Shown here: positions 1 to 9,035 of the stretch, piece after piece | Numbering within the stretch: the stretch's first letter is position 1 | Layout of the letters: every line of letters starts with the position of its first letter | Assembly: GCA_963716855.1 (NCBI GenBank) | Contig: CAVQUV010000020.1 | Location: 62,001 to 126,000 of the forward strand | Origin: JAGVSZ01 sp963716855 | GTDB lineage: Bacteria > Pseudomonadota > Gammaproteobacteria > Burkholderiales > SG8-39 | Length of the DNA: 64,000 nucleotides | Reading direction: 5' to 3' | Made by a program: the position numbers and the translations under genes | The notes under the pieces: generated by a model | What the model saw: the letters and a program-made list of their open reading frames with translations, nothing else | Databases searched by the model: none | What the model was told of the DNA's origin: nothing

Positions 1-1
1 C

Positions 2-1501
2 ATAAGGGGCGATCGCGGGCCGTCGTCGCTCGACTGGGCGGTGCAGTCGCGCGAGGCGAAGTGGGGCGTGACCGCGCTCGAAGCGGTCGCGGAAATGGAT
101 GCCGGACCGATCTGGGCGTCGGTGGACTTCCCGATGCGGGAGGCCGCGAAAGGGAGCGTCTATCGCAACGAGGTCACCGAGGCCGCCGTGCAGGCGCTGC
201 TCGCGACGCTCGGGCGCATCGCGGACCCGTCCTTCCGTCCCGCGCCGCTCGACTCTGCCGCGACCGACGTACGCGGCCGTCTCCGTCCGCTCATGCGCCA
301 GGCCGACCGTGCGATCGACTGGTCGCGCGACGACAGCGCCAGTGTACTGGCGAAGATTCACGCAGCCGACGGCGTGCCCGGTGTCCTGGACGAGGTGCGC
401 GGCGTGCCGGTCTATCTGAACGACGGACACCCGGAGGACGCGTTGCGCGGCGGGCGGCCGGGCGAGGTGATCGCGCGACGCGATGGCGCGATTCTCCGCG
501 CAACGGTCGACGGCGCCGTCTGGATCGGTCACCTCAGGCCCAAGAGCGACGGCGAGCCGACCCTCAAGCTTCCCGCGACGATGGTGCTCGACGAGCACCT
601 CGCGGGCGTGCCGGAAGTGCCGGTGTCGCTGTGGGACGATACGCTCGGGCGAACGTATCGCGAGCTGCGTTACGAGGAAGCGGACGGGGTGGGGTACGTC
701 CACTTCGGGTTCTACAACGGGGCGATGAGCACGCGGCAATGCGAGCGTCTGGCCGCGGCGATCCGGTTCGCGAAGGCGCGGCCGACGCGCGTGATCGCGC
801 TGCTGGGCGGCGCCGACTTCTGGTCGAACGGCATTCACCTCAACGTCATCGAGGCGTCGCCCACGCCCGCCGACGAGTCCTGGGCGAACATCAATGCGAT
901 CGACGACGTCGCACTCGAGATCCTCGGCTGCGACCGCCATCTGACCGTCGCGGCGATGCAGGGCAACGCGGGCGCCGGCGGGGTGTTCCTCGCGCTCGCC
1001 GCGGACCGCGTGCTCGCGCGTCGGGGCGTCGTCCTGAATCCGCACTACAAGGGCATGGGGAACCTCTACGGCTCCGAGTACTGGACCTACCTGCTTCCGC
1101 GACGGGTCGGCAAGTCGCGCGCAGTGGAGGTCACGGGCAACCGCTTGCCGATCGGCGCGCCGCAGGCCGCCGCGCTCGGACTGATCGACGAGGCGCACGG
1201 CGATGACGTCCCGGCGTTCGTCGCGTACGTGCGGCGTCTGGCGACGGAGGTCGCCGCCGCCCCCGACTGGGCCGCGCGCGTCGAGGCGAAGCGCGCACGC
1301 CGCGCCGCGGACGAGGCCGAGAAGCCGCTCGCCGCCTATCGGGGCGAAGAGCTGGAGCGCATGAAGCTCAATTTCTACGGCTTCGATCCGAGCTACCACG
1401 TCGCGCGTTACCATTTCGCATACAAGGTGCCGAAGTCGCGCACGCCGCTCTATCTCGCGAAACACCGCACCGGAGCGCGGCCGGCGCGCGCCGCGGCGTG
1501 A
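2..1501 (+). CDS. hypX: Hydrogenase maturation protein HypX/HoxX (3' part)
   Basis: The gene enters from upstream of the window: the frame is open from base 2 and already reads family sequence (GDRGPSSLDWA, bases 8-40), so the first GTG at 41 is not the start. HypX supplies the CO ligand of the NiFe(CN)2CO centre from N10-formyl-tetrahydrofolate (known for the family). The first ~190 visible residues are the end of the formyltransferase-like module; the rest is a crotonase-fold domain with the HypX-type stretch PHYKGMGNLYGSEYW at about 1040-1084. A nickel permease follows 26 nt later, which fits the end of a NiFe-hydrogenase operon lying mainly to the left. Confidence 0.9.
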   Translation: MRGDRGPSSLDWAVQSREAKWGVTALEAVAEMDAGPIWASVDFPMREAAKGSVYRNEVTEAAVQALLATLGRIADPSFRPAPLDSAATDVRGRLRPLMRQADRAIDWSRDDSASVLAKIHAADGVPGVLDEVRGVPVYLNDGHPEDALRGGRPGEVIARRDGAILRATVDGAVWIGHLRPKSDGEPTLKLPATMVLDEHLAGVPEVPVSLWDDTLGRTYRELRYEEADGVGYVHFGFYNGAMSTRQCERLAAAIRFAKARPTRVIALLGGADFWSNGIHLNVIEASPTPADESWANINAIDDVALEILGCDRHLTVAAMQGNAGAGGVFLALAADRVLARRGVVLNPHYKGMGNLYGSEYWTYLLPRRVGKSRAVEVTGNRLPIGAPQAAALGLIDEAHGDDVPAFVAYVRRLATEVAAAPDWAARVEAKRARRAADEAEKPLAAYRGEELERMKLNFYGFDPSYHVARYHFAYKVPKSRTPLYLAKHRTGARPARAAA

Positions 1502-1527
1502 ACGGAACGGAACGGGGAGAAAGCGCG

Positions 1528-2352
1528 ATGGACAGCCTGCCGAGCGACCTGGCCGCGCTCTACACGCTCGTGTTCACGCTCGGGCTGAGGCATGGCCTCG
1601 ACGCCGACCACCTCGTCACGATCGACGGCCTGACGCGCTTCAACACGGTCGCCCGGCCGCGGCTCGCGCGCTGGTGTGGGCTGCTCTTCTCGCTCGGGCA
1701 CGGTGCGATCGTGATGGCGATCGCTCTTGCCGTCGGCCTCGCCGCGGAGCAGTGGATGGTGCCGGGCTGGCTGGAGGAGGTCGGCGCGTGGATCTCTATC
1801 GCCTTCCTCGCGGCGCTCGGCCTCCTCAACCTTGCCGCCGTCGTCAACGCCGAGCCGCACGAGGTCGTGCAGACCGTGGCGGTGAAAGGCCGTCTCCTCG
1901 CCGGCCTCACCCGCACCAGCCGCCCCGCTGCGGTGGCCGCCGTAGGCGCGCTTTTCGCGCTCTCGTTCGACACGGTCAGCCAGGCGGCGCTGTTTGCCTT
2001 CACCGCGACGCGCGTCGGCGGCTGGGAGCACGCGCTTGCCCTCGGCCTGCTCTTCACGCTCGGGATGACGCTCGCCGACGGCGCGAACGGGCTCTGGATC
2101 GCGACGCTGCTGCGCAACGCGGACCGCCGCGCCCGCATCGCTTCGCGCGTCATGGGTCTCGTGATCGCGGGCCTCAGCCTCGCGGTCGCGGCCTATGGCG
2201 CGGCGCGTTACTTCTCGCCCCCGGTCGCTGACTGGAGCGACGGGCGTGAGCTCACGCTCGGCCTCGGCGTCCTGGCCATCGTCGCCGCGAGCTATCTTGC
2301 CACGCGCCTGCTCGCACGCGCGCCGGCGGTCGCGCGCGACGGAACGGGCTGA
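1528..2352 (+). CDS. HoxN/HupN/NixA-family nickel/cobalt permease
   Basis: Inner-membrane high-affinity Ni2+ (or Co2+) uptake permease of the NiCoT family. The signature is in the first helix, RHGLDADHLVTID, with the metal-binding His and Asp-Ala-Asp-His; six to eight hydrophobic segments follow, including LFSLGHGAIVMAIALAVG and LLFTLGMTLADGANG (family motif 'LGMxLxDxxDG'-like). At ~274 residues it is somewhat shorter than HoxN. I chose ATG 1528 because GGGGAGA lies 7 nt upstream; a GTG at 1498 overlapping the hypX stop is possible. Its place after hypX points to nickel supply for hydrogenase assembly. Confidence 0.85.
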   Translation: MDSLPSDLAALYTLVFTLGLRHGLDADHLVTIDGLTRFNTVARPRLARWCGLLFSLGHGAIVMAIALAVGLAAEQWMVPGWLEEVGAWISIAFLAALGLLNLAAVVNAEPHEVVQTVAVKGRLLAGLTRTSRPAAVAAVGALFALSFDTVSQAALFAFTATRVGGWEHALALGLLFTLGMTLADGANGLWIATLLRNADRRARIASRVMGLVIAGLSLAVAAYGAARYFSPPVADWSDGRELTLGLGVLAIVAASYLATRLLARAPAVARDGTG

Positions 2353-2356
2353 AGCG

Positions 2357-2878
2357 ATGGCACGTATGAGCCGCTCGCTCGCCATCTTCGCGCTCGCCGC
2401 CGCGCTCGCGACGCCCGCCGCGGCCCAGGACTCGCCCGAGGAGTGGGTCCAGCTCGGCGCGCGCGTGCACGGCGGCTTCGGCACGTTCATCGCGCTCGGG
2501 ATCCGCATCGGCCAGGACGCGATGAAGCACCTCGGCGCGCAGCCGCGCGAGCTCGACGTCACGTACTACGACGGTGTCGCGACCCCGTGCCCCTGCGTCG
2601 CCGACGGCATCATGATCGCGACGTACGCGAGTCCCGGGCAGGGCACGCTCCGCGTGGCGCCGGACAAGGCGCCGCCCGAGCTGATGGGCGCGGTCGTGAT
2701 CCGCAGCCGCAAGACCGGGCAAGCAGTGCGGTACGCGATTCCAGACGCGTTGCGCCCGAAGCTCGCGGAGTGGAACAAGGCGAACGATCCGCTCGGACGC
2801 TACCGCGTCGTGATGGCGGAGCCGGAAGAGAGCGTCTTCAGACGCGAGATGCTGTCGGCGGCATTCGTGCCGCGCTAG
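2357..2878 (+). CDS. Exported FmdE-domain protein
   Basis: A 173-residue protein with a clear signal peptide (hydrophobic IFALAAALATPAAA, cut likely after AAAQ) and then an FmdE-type domain: VHGGFGTFIALGIRIGQDAM corresponds to the family's HGH-x-CPG-like start and CPCVADGIM to the central Cys/Asp motif. FmdE was named from formylmethanofuran dehydrogenase subunit E, but single-domain exported forms have no settled function; several lie beside metal or molybdo-enzyme genes. It starts 4 nt after the permease stop, so it is probably co-transcribed. A periplasmic metal-related role is inference only. Confidence 0.75.
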   Translation: MARMSRSLAIFALAAALATPAAAQDSPEEWVQLGARVHGGFGTFIALGIRIGQDAMKHLGAQPRELDVTYYDGVATPCPCVADGIMIATYASPGQGTLRVAPDKAPPELMGAVVIRSRKTGQAVRYAIPDALRPKLAEWNKANDPLGRYRVVMAEPEESVFRREMLSAAFVPR

Positions 2879-2896
2879 GGAAACGAAAGCGAAGAT

Positions 2897-2913
2897 ACCG
2901 GCCTGCGGCCGGT
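2897..2913. terminator. Hairpin between convergent genes
   Basis: Perfect 7-bp stem ACCGGCC-TGC-GGCCGGT in the 55-nt gap between the FmdE-like gene (plus) and the 25-residue membrane protein gene (minus). There is no clear T-tract on either side, so it may be a weak bidirectional terminator or an mRNA 3'-end stabiliser. Confidence 0.4.
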
Positions 2914-2933
2914 CTTGGCGGCGCGCGGGCGCG

Positions 2934-3011
2934 CTAGCCGCGGAACTTGACGACCAGCAGACCGACGAGGGCCAGGAAAAGAATGATCAGATAGATGTCT
3001 AGAAAGGACAT
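2934..3011 (-). CDS. 25-residue single-pass membrane protein
   Basis: Too short for usual gene finders but well supported: ATG preceded by AAGGGA at a 6-nt spacing, then MSFLDIYLIILFLALVGLL and a short basic tail VVKFRG before TAG. The peptide is one hydrophobic helix (about residues 4-21) with a Lys/Arg end, an N-out/C-in pattern by the positive-inside rule. A promoter with good -35 and -10 boxes sits just upstream (see 3050-3077), so it has its own transcript downstream of the MetE-like gene. It resembles in size the small accessory subunits of oxidases or transporters (CydX, KdpF type), but I cannot assign it to a family. Confidence 0.6.
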   Translation of the reverse strand: MSFLDIYLIILFLALVGLLVVKFRG

Positions 3012-3049
3012 TGCGAGTCCCTTATGTTTTTCCCCGAGAGCGTGCGCGG

Positions 3050-3077
3050 AGTATACCTATCGCCAAAGGCCATTCAA
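3050..3077 (-). promoter_or_regulatory. Sigma-70-type promoter of the small membrane protein
   Basis: On the minus strand TTGAAT (3072-3077) is separated by 16 nt from TATACT (3050-3055), close to consensus in both boxes. Predicted start near 3043 gives a leader of ~30 nt to the ATG at 3011. Confidence 0.55.
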
Positions 3078-3140
3078 CCTACCCCAAGCCGCCGCCGTGC
3101 AACTGGACATATTTCACAACAATTCACATTGGCGCGGCGG

Positions 3141-4166
3141 TTATGCCGCTTTCTGCGCACGACGCCCCTCGTAGAGGTCCCGCCCGGCCGCGAGCGCCCG
3201 GATCTTGCCGTCCGCAATGGTGCGCTTCAGCATCCAGAAGCCGCAGTCGGGGTGGATGTAGCGCACTCGGCCGGTGCCGATGACCCGCTCCGCGGCCTCG
3301 ATCGCGCGCGCGATCGCGTCGGCCGACTCGATCTCCGTGCGCTTGATGTCGACGACCCCGAGGCCCATCCCGATCTCTGGCCGCAGCTCCTTGAAGACCG
3401 CGAGCTCCTCGGACGGGCGGTGCGCGCACTCCATCACGATGTGGTCGACGTGCAGGGCGTTGAGGTATTTCATCAACCGGCCCCAGGTGCCCTTCTGGAT
3501 CGACTGCCCGCCGTAGTTGCCGAAGCACAGGTGCACCGCGGGCTTGGTCTTCACCGCGTCGAGGACGCGATTCATCGCAGCCGCCGCCCACTCCCACTCC
3601 TCGGGCGAACCGGGCAGGTTCGCCTCGTCGAGCTGGACCACGTCCGCGTCGATGTGCTTGACCTGCGCGGCAAGTGCATCGGCGAGTGCGAAGGCCACCT
3701 CTTCAGCCGACTTGTAGTGGCGGTTCGCCAGCACCTTCGCGAGCATGTGCGGGCCGGTGATCGTGAACTTGAATGACCGGGTGGCGAAGGCCTTTGCGCG
3801 GGCGCAGGCGAGCGGCAGGTCGAGCGCTCCGGCGCCGATCGGCCCGTCGACCACCCCGGGCGGCCGGGTGCGAAAGCCCATCCCGCGCTGCGAGCGGTAC
3901 GCGATCAGCTCCTCGAAGCTCATGCGCGTGCGGATGCCGTCCATCGGCCGCACGAAGTACTCGATCATCCCGTTCGTCTCGGGATGGTTGACGTCGAAGC
4001 GGTACAGCTCGCCATCGCACACGAGGTCGATGCCCGCCAGCTCCTGCGTGTGGATCACGACGCGGGTCGCGTCGGCGAGGGCCTGCTCCGACGGGGCGGC
4101 GGCGAGCCAGTCGGGGACCGGGTAGGAGCCGACGACGGTGGTCTCGATGCGGGGCGCTGCGCTCAT
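3141..4166 (-). CDS. Core MetE-like cobalamin-independent methionine synthase family protein
   Basis: A 341-residue protein matching only the C-terminal catalytic barrel of MetE. All four zinc ligands can be seen: His and Cys in HLCFGN, Glu in IVMECAHRP, and Cys in HPDCGFWMLKR near the end. The N-terminal barrel of full MetE (~750 residues) is absent, as in 'core-MetE' and in the many catabolic relatives found beside carboxylate transporters. Such proteins transfer methyl groups between a corrinoid or small methyl donor and a thiol, so methionine need not be the product. Divergently transcribed from tctC across a 117-nt gap with a GTTAAC operator. Confidence 0.75.
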   Translation of the reverse strand: MSAAPRIETTVVGSYPVPDWLAAAPSEQALADATRVVIHTQELAGIDLVCDGELYRFDVNHPETNGMIEYFVRPMDGIRTRMSFEELIAYRSQRGMGFRTRPPGVVDGPIGAGALDLPLACARAKAFATRSFKFTITGPHMLAKVLANRHYKSAEEVAFALADALAAQVKHIDADVVQLDEANLPGSPEEWEWAAAAMNRVLDAVKTKPAVHLCFGNYGGQSIQKGTWGRLMKYLNALHVDHIVMECAHRPSEELAVFKELRPEIGMGLGVVDIKRTEIESADAIARAIEAAERVIGTGRVRYIHPDCGFWMLKRTIADGKIRALAAGRDLYEGRRAQKAA

Positions 4167-4225
4167 GGGTCACCTCCGGGTGCTGCGGCGGAAGTTTAAG
4201 GGCGTGAGCCCGAGCGTTGCAATCT

Positions 4226-4243
4226 GTTAACGAATCGGTTAAA
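4226..4243. promoter_or_regulatory. Putative operator GTTAAC-N6-GTTAA
   Basis: GTTAAC and GTTAA are spaced 12 nt start to start in the divergent gap between the MetE-like gene and tctC. The same motif with the same spacing recurs at 14892-14909, so one regulator may control both loci. Regulator identity unknown. Confidence 0.4.
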
Positions 4244-4283
4244 ACCTTCGGCCTCCATACCCCCGTCCCTTGAGGAGAAATCC

Positions 4284-5282
4284 ATGAAACGTCTCGCAAT
4301 CGCGCTGGTCGGCCTCGCTCTCGCGACCGTCTCGCTCGGAGCGGCGGCGCAGTGGAAGCCGTCCCGCCCCGTCACCATCATCGTGCCGTGGGCCGCGGGC
4401 GGCTCGACCGACCAGGTCACCCGCATCGCCGCCGGCGAGCTGGAGAAGGTGCTCGGACAGAAGGTGGTGATCGTCAACCAGCCCGGCGCGGCCGGCTCGA
4501 TCGGGACGAAGAACGCGCTCGAGGCGGCGAAGGACGGCTACACCTGGACCGCCGGCGCGGCGCAGGACCTCGGGGTGTACCGCACGCTCGGGATGCTCGA
4601 CACCAATCTCGGCGACTGGAATCTCTTCCTGCACGTCGCCAACGTGCCGGTGGTCGGCGTGAATCCGGCGACGCCGTACAAGGACATGAAGGACCTGCTC
4701 GATGCGATGAAGGCGAAGCCCGGCGAGATCACCGTCGCGACCGCCGGCGTCACCTCAGGCGGGCACAACGCGATGGAGGCGATCTCCAAGGCGACCGGCG
4801 CGAAGTACCGCCACGTCACCTACGACGGCGGCAACCCGGCGGTCGTCGCCACGGTCGGCGGAGAAACGCAGGTCACCACCCAGCTGGCGGTCGAGCAGGC
4901 CGAGATGATCCGCGCCAAGCGCATCCGGCCGCTCGCCTCGGTGAGCGACAAGCCCGTGGTCATCGAGGGCTACGGGACGATCGAGCCGATCACGAAGTGG
5001 ATCCCGAACTTCAAGGCGGCCACAAACTACTTCGGCATCTTCGTTCCCAAAGGCGTTCCTCCGGAAGTCGTCGCGACCCTCGAGAAAGCCTGGGCCGACG
5101 CCATCGCCAACAGCGACGCGCTCCGCAAGTACGCAACGAGCCGCGGCGCGGTATTCGCGCCGGTCAGCGGCGACGCGGCGCAGAAGGCCGCATTCCCCGC
5201 CGTGCAGGCCAATGCATGGCTGATGTTCGACTCGGGCAAGGCGAAGGTCTCGCCGGACACGGTGGGCATTCCCAAGCCCTGA
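4284..5282 (+). CDS. tctC: TctC/Bug-family tripartite tricarboxylate transporter binding protein
   Basis: Periplasmic solute-binding protein, 332 residues, with signal peptide MKRLAIALVGLALATVSLGAAA and family motifs: PVTIIVPWAAGGSTDQVTR near the mature N-terminus, NQPGAAGSIG around residue 65, and GVPPEVVATLEKAW near the C-terminus. Bug proteins bind a carboxylate ligand through water-mediated contacts in the cleft; the ligand here cannot be read from sequence. GAGGAG 7 nt before the ATG supports the start. First gene of a tctCBA transporter set. Confidence 0.92.
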   Translation: MKRLAIALVGLALATVSLGAAAQWKPSRPVTIIVPWAAGGSTDQVTRIAAGELEKVLGQKVVIVNQPGAAGSIGTKNALEAAKDGYTWTAGAAQDLGVYRTLGMLDTNLGDWNLFLHVANVPVVGVNPATPYKDMKDLLDAMKAKPGEITVATAGVTSGGHNAMEAISKATGAKYRHVTYDGGNPAVVATVGGETQVTTQLAVEQAEMIRAKRIRPLASVSDKPVVIEGYGTIEPITKWIPNFKAATNYFGIFVPKGVPPEVVATLEKAWADAIANSDALRKYATSRGAVFAPVSGDAAQKAAFPAVQANAWLMFDSGKAKVSPDTVGIPKP

Positions 5283-5337
5283 CGGGCCGGGAGGGGGAAG
5301 GAAGAAGGGAAGGGTCCGGCGCGCCGCGCCCCCGGCT

Positions 5338-5860
5338 ATGTCCGACTCGGCTCCCTCTCCTCGCGCCGACCTCGTGTGGGCGCTCGTGTGGATCGCCATC
5401 GGCGCGGCGATCTTCACCGGCGGGTTCACGATGGACCGGCTCGAGCGCCAGAACATCAATCCGTACACCGCGCCGGGGCTCGTGCCGGCGCTGCTCGGGA
5501 TCGGCATCGCGATCCTCGGCGCAATCCTGCTCGTGCGCTCGGTGCGCCGCGGCGGGCTCGGCCGCGACCGCGGAGGGCAGGCACGCCCGCGGACCATGGT
5601 CGCCTCGCGTTGGCGCTCGGCTTGTGCATCGTCTACGCCGGCGGGCTGGTCGGGCGCACGCTGCTCGGCTTCCACGTGCCGTTCTGGCTCGCCACGGCGC
5701 TCTTCGTCTTCGTCTCGATCCTGGCGTTCGAGTGGACGCGACCGCCGCGCGCGCGGCGAGCTGCGCGCGCGGCATCGCGGTCGCGGCGGCGTGCGCGATC
5801 GGCACCGCCGCCGGCGTGACGGCGGTGTTCCAGGAAGTGTTCCTGGTGCGGCTGCCGTAG
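5338..5860 (+). pseudogene. tctB: TctB-family small membrane subunit, interrupted by two frameshifts
   Basis: Family sequence is split over three frames. The N-terminus (LVWALVWIAIGAAIFTGGF, then YTAPGLVPALLGIGIAILGA) reads from ATG 5338; the middle helices (LALALGLCIVYAGGLVGRT, FWLATALFVFVSILAFEW) read in the +2-shifted frame from about 5600 to 5740; the last helix (IAVAAACAIGTAAGVTAVFQ) reads in the third frame up to TAG 5860. Shifts fall near 5555-5605 and 5740-5765, in G/C-rich runs. TctB is the poorly conserved four-helix subunit of the TTT transporter. Two indels here and one in tctA suggest either local sequence error or a dead transporter. Confidence 0.75.
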
Positions 5861-7389
5861 ATGTTCGACGGTCTCGTCCTGTTCGGCAAGTCGCTCGCGA
5901 GCTTCGCGGACCCGCTCACGCTCGCTGCATCATCGCGGGGGCCTGCCTGAGCTTCGTGGGAATCGTGATCGGCGCGCTGCCGGGGCTCACCGCGACGATG
6001 GGCGTGGCGCTCCTGACGACGCTTACGCTGAAGATGCCGTCCAACGTCGCGCTCCTCGTCCTCGTCTGCAGCTACGTGGGCGCGATCTACGGCGGCTCGC
6101 GCTCGGCGATCCTGCTCAACATCCCGGGCACGCCGGCGAACGCCGCCGCCTGCCTGGACGGATACGCGCTCGCCCAGCAGGGCCTCGCCGGGCGCGCGAT
6201 CGGCATCTCGACGACCGGCTCGGTGATGGGCACGCTGATCGGCATGTTCTTCCTCGCGCTCTTCACGCCCGTCCTCGGCGAGGTGGCGCTCAAGTTCGGC
6301 GCGTACGAGTTCTTCTGGCTCGCGCTGTTCGGCGTGATCATCTCGGGCAACCTGACCGGCAACGACCCGCTCAAGGGCTGGCTTGCCGGGTTCGTCGGGC
6401 TCTTCATCGCGTCCATCGGACAGGACCCGATCCACGCCTACGAGCGCTTCGCGTTCGACAACCGCGACCTTGCCGGCGGCTTCCAGCTCATTCCGGCGCT
6501 CGTCGGCGCGTTCGGGTTCGCGGAGGTGCTGACCGTGCTCGCGGCGAAGACGCAAAAACCCGTTATCCATCGGTTCGACACGCACTTGCCGCGGATCGGC
6601 GATGTGCTCAAGTACTGGCGCACCATCCTGCGCTCCGGAATCATCGGTACCTTCATCGGAATCGTGCCGGGCGTCGGCGAGGACGTCGCGTCGTGGTCTT
6701 CGTACGCCGCCGCGCGGCGGGCGAGCAAGGAGCCCGAGAAATTCGGCAAGGGCTCGGTGGAAGGGCTGATGGCCGCCGAGACCGGCGACAACGCCTGCGT
6801 GCCCGGCGCGATCATTCCGGTGCTCGCGCTTGCGGTGCCCGGCTCCGCGCCCGCGGCGGTGCTGATGGCGGCCATGATCATCCACGGCGTACAGCCCGGG
6901 CCGCTGATCATGGTCAACAACCCGCAGTTCGTCTACGACGTCGTCGCGATGATGCTCTATGCGACCATCGGGATCCTCGTCTTCGGCCTCGCGCTGGTGA
7001 AGCCGCTGCTGAGGGTCCTGCAGGTGCCGCGCGAGATCATCATGCCGATCGTCTTCGTGCTGTGCGTGATCGGCTCGTACGCGATCTCGCAGCGGCTGTT
7101 CGACGTGTGGACGATGCTCGGGTTCGGCGTCGTCGGCTACATCCTGCGGTGCTACAACTACCCGATGGCGCCGTTCGTCCTCGGGATCGTGCTCGGCGAC
7201 CTCCTCGACAAGAATCTGCGCCGCGGGCTGGTTCTGTCCGACGGCGACCTGACGCCCTTCTTCGTGCGGCCGATCAGCGCGACGCTCGCGGCGATCTGTC
7301 TGCTCACGATCCTGATGAACTTCGCCCCGGTGCGACGGGCGTTCCACGCCGCCTACGTCGTCCTGACGCCATGGCGAAAGGCGGCCTGA
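5861..7389 (+). CDS. tctA: TctA-family large membrane subunit (apparent frameshift near 5926)
   Basis: Large permease subunit of the tripartite tricarboxylate transporter, about 500 residues and 10-12 helices. ATG 5861 directly follows the tctB stop and reads MFDGLVLFGKSLASFADPLTL; the frame then closes at 5948, while the rest of TctA (IIAGACLSFVGIVIGALPG onward) continues in the frame one base away, so one base appears missing near 5926. Family motifs are present: GALPGLTATMG, GGSRSAILLNIPGTPANAA and PGVGEDVASW. It should import the ligand caught by TctC using the proton or sodium gradient. Confidence 0.88.
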
Positions 7390-7392
7390 CCG

Positions 7393-8240
7393 ATGCGGAT
7401 CGCGCTCTGCAACGAGGTCCTGCAGCCGATGCCGTTCGCGCAGCAGTGCGCGTGGGCCGCGGCGGTCGGCTACGACGGACTCGAGGTGGCGCCCTTCACG
7501 CTATCGGACGAGCCGCACCTGATGATCGCCCAGGAGCGCGCGGCGATCCGGCGCGCCGCCGCGGACGCAGGCGTGGCGATCACCGGGCTGCACTGGCTCC
7601 TGCTGACGCCCAAGGGCCTGTCGATCACCAGCCCGGACGATGCGGTGCGCGCGCGCACCGTCGAGGTCATGCGCCGGCTCGTGGATTTCTGCGCCGACGT
7701 CGGCGGCAAGGTGCTGGTGCACGGCTCGCCCGGACAGCGCGCGATCCCGGCGGGCGAAACGCGCGACACCGCGATCGCGCGGGCGCATGACTCGTTCGCG
7801 CGTGTCGCCGACGATGCGCAGCGCGCCGGCGTGGTGTACTGCATCGAGCCGCTCGCGACGACCGAGACGCCGGTGATCAACACGATCGCCGAGGCGGCCG
7901 CGATCGTCGATGCGATCGGCAGCCCGGCGCTGCGCACGATGGTCGATTGCGCCGCGGCGGGCCGGATGGAGGAGGTGCCGCTCGCCGCCGTCATCGACCG
8001 CTGGCTGCCGACCGGCCGCATCGCGCACGTCCAGGTGAACGATCCCAACCGGCGCGGGCCGGGGGAGGGCGAAATGCAGTTCGCGCCGATTCTCGCCGCG
8101 CTCACGCGCAACGGCTACGACGGCGTGGTCGCCGTGGAGCCGTTCAAGTACGTGCCCGACGGGCAGGCCTGCGCGGCGCGCTCGCTCGGGTACCTGCGCG
8201 GCATCCTCGAAACGCTGGAGGGCGCGTGGGTACCCGGCCA
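7393..8240 (+). CDS. Sugar-phosphate isomerase/epimerase family TIM-barrel protein (3' end uncertain)
   Basis: Xylose-isomerase-like TIM barrel, best compared with hydroxypyruvate isomerase and D-tagatose epimerase. Metal-site segments are in place: IEPLATTE, MVDCAAAG, HVQVNDPNRRG and VAVEPFKY. Family similarity ends with LRGILETLEG at about 8223, giving the usual ~277 residues, but this frame has no stop until 9037-9039 and would run through the whole TetR gene. I end the call where support ends; a frameshift near 8225 that hid the stop is the likeliest explanation. It starts 3 nt after tctA, so it belongs to that operon and probably acts on the imported acid or sugar acid. Confidence 0.75.
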
Positions 8241-8362
8241 AGGGAAGGGTCGGGCCCGCCCGCCTGGAACGATGCGATGCGGCGAGTCGCCGACGCGAGG
8301 ACGATGCGGCGACGAACGGCACGCACGAAGCGCGCCGCTCGACGCACGGGAATGGCACCGGC

Positions 8363-9025
8363 GTGAAGCGCGCGCGCGGCCGCGCGCAACCGGTGCCCCG
8401 CACGCGCGACCCGGAGGGCACGCGGGCACGCATCCTCGCCGCCGCCACGCGCGAGTTCGCGCGCCACGGACTCGGCGGCGCGCGCGTCGACCGCATCGCC
8501 GCGAGCGCCAATGCCAACAAGCGGATGCTCTACTACTACTTCGGCGACAAGGAGGCCCTGTTCCTGGCCGTCCTGGAGCAGGCCTACGCGGACATCCGCA
8601 CCGCCGAGCAGAAGCTGAATCTCCTCGATCGCCCGCCCGTCGAGGGCGTGCGCCGCCTCGTGGAGTTCACGTGGCGTTACTACCTCGACCACCCGGAGTT
8701 CCTCACGCTGCTCAACAGCGAGAACCTGCACCGGGCGCGGCACCTGAAGCGCTCGAAGAGCATCCGCCCGATGAACTCGCCGCTGATCGAGACGCTGGCG
8801 GGGATCCTGCGCCGCGGGGAGGCGGCGGGCACGTTCCGCGCAGGTGTCGACCCGCTGCAGCTCTACATCTCGATCGCGGGGCTCGCGTACTTCTTCCTGT
8901 CCAACAACCACACGCTGGCGCAGGTGTTCGACCGCGCGCTCGCCACCCCGGCGGCGCGGGAGGCGCGCGCGGCGCACATGAGCGCGGTAGTCATCGGCTT
9001 CTTGACGAACCGAGAAGCGCCGTGA
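8363..9025 (+). CDS. TetR/AcrR-family transcriptional regulator
   Basis: A 220-residue regulator. The N-terminal HTH reads RARILAAATREFARHGLGG, then VDRIAASANANKRMLYYYFGDKEALF, a canonical TetR recognition helix ending in YYYF. The C-terminal ligand domain is RutR-like in layout. Start GTG 8363 has no strong ribosome site. As last gene of the tct cluster it probably represses the tctCBA-isomerase operon, perhaps also the convergent crotonase operon whose stop lies 10 nt away. Confidence 0.85.
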   Translation: MKRARGRAQPVPRTRDPEGTRARILAAATREFARHGLGGARVDRIAASANANKRMLYYYFGDKEALFLAVLEQAYADIRTAEQKLNLLDRPPVEGVRRLVEFTWRYYLDHPEFLTLLNSENLHRARHLKRSKSIRPMNSPLIETLAGILRRGEAAGTFRAGVDPLQLYISIAGLAYFFLSNNHTLAQVFDRALATPAAREARAAHMSAVVIGFLTNREAP

Positions 9026-9035
9026 GCGTGCGCGG

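Noticed and set aside
4352..5860. A 502-residue plus-strand frame over tctC and tctB
   Set aside because: Composition is Arg/Gly-rich and only its last ~30 residues (end of TctB) are real sequence.
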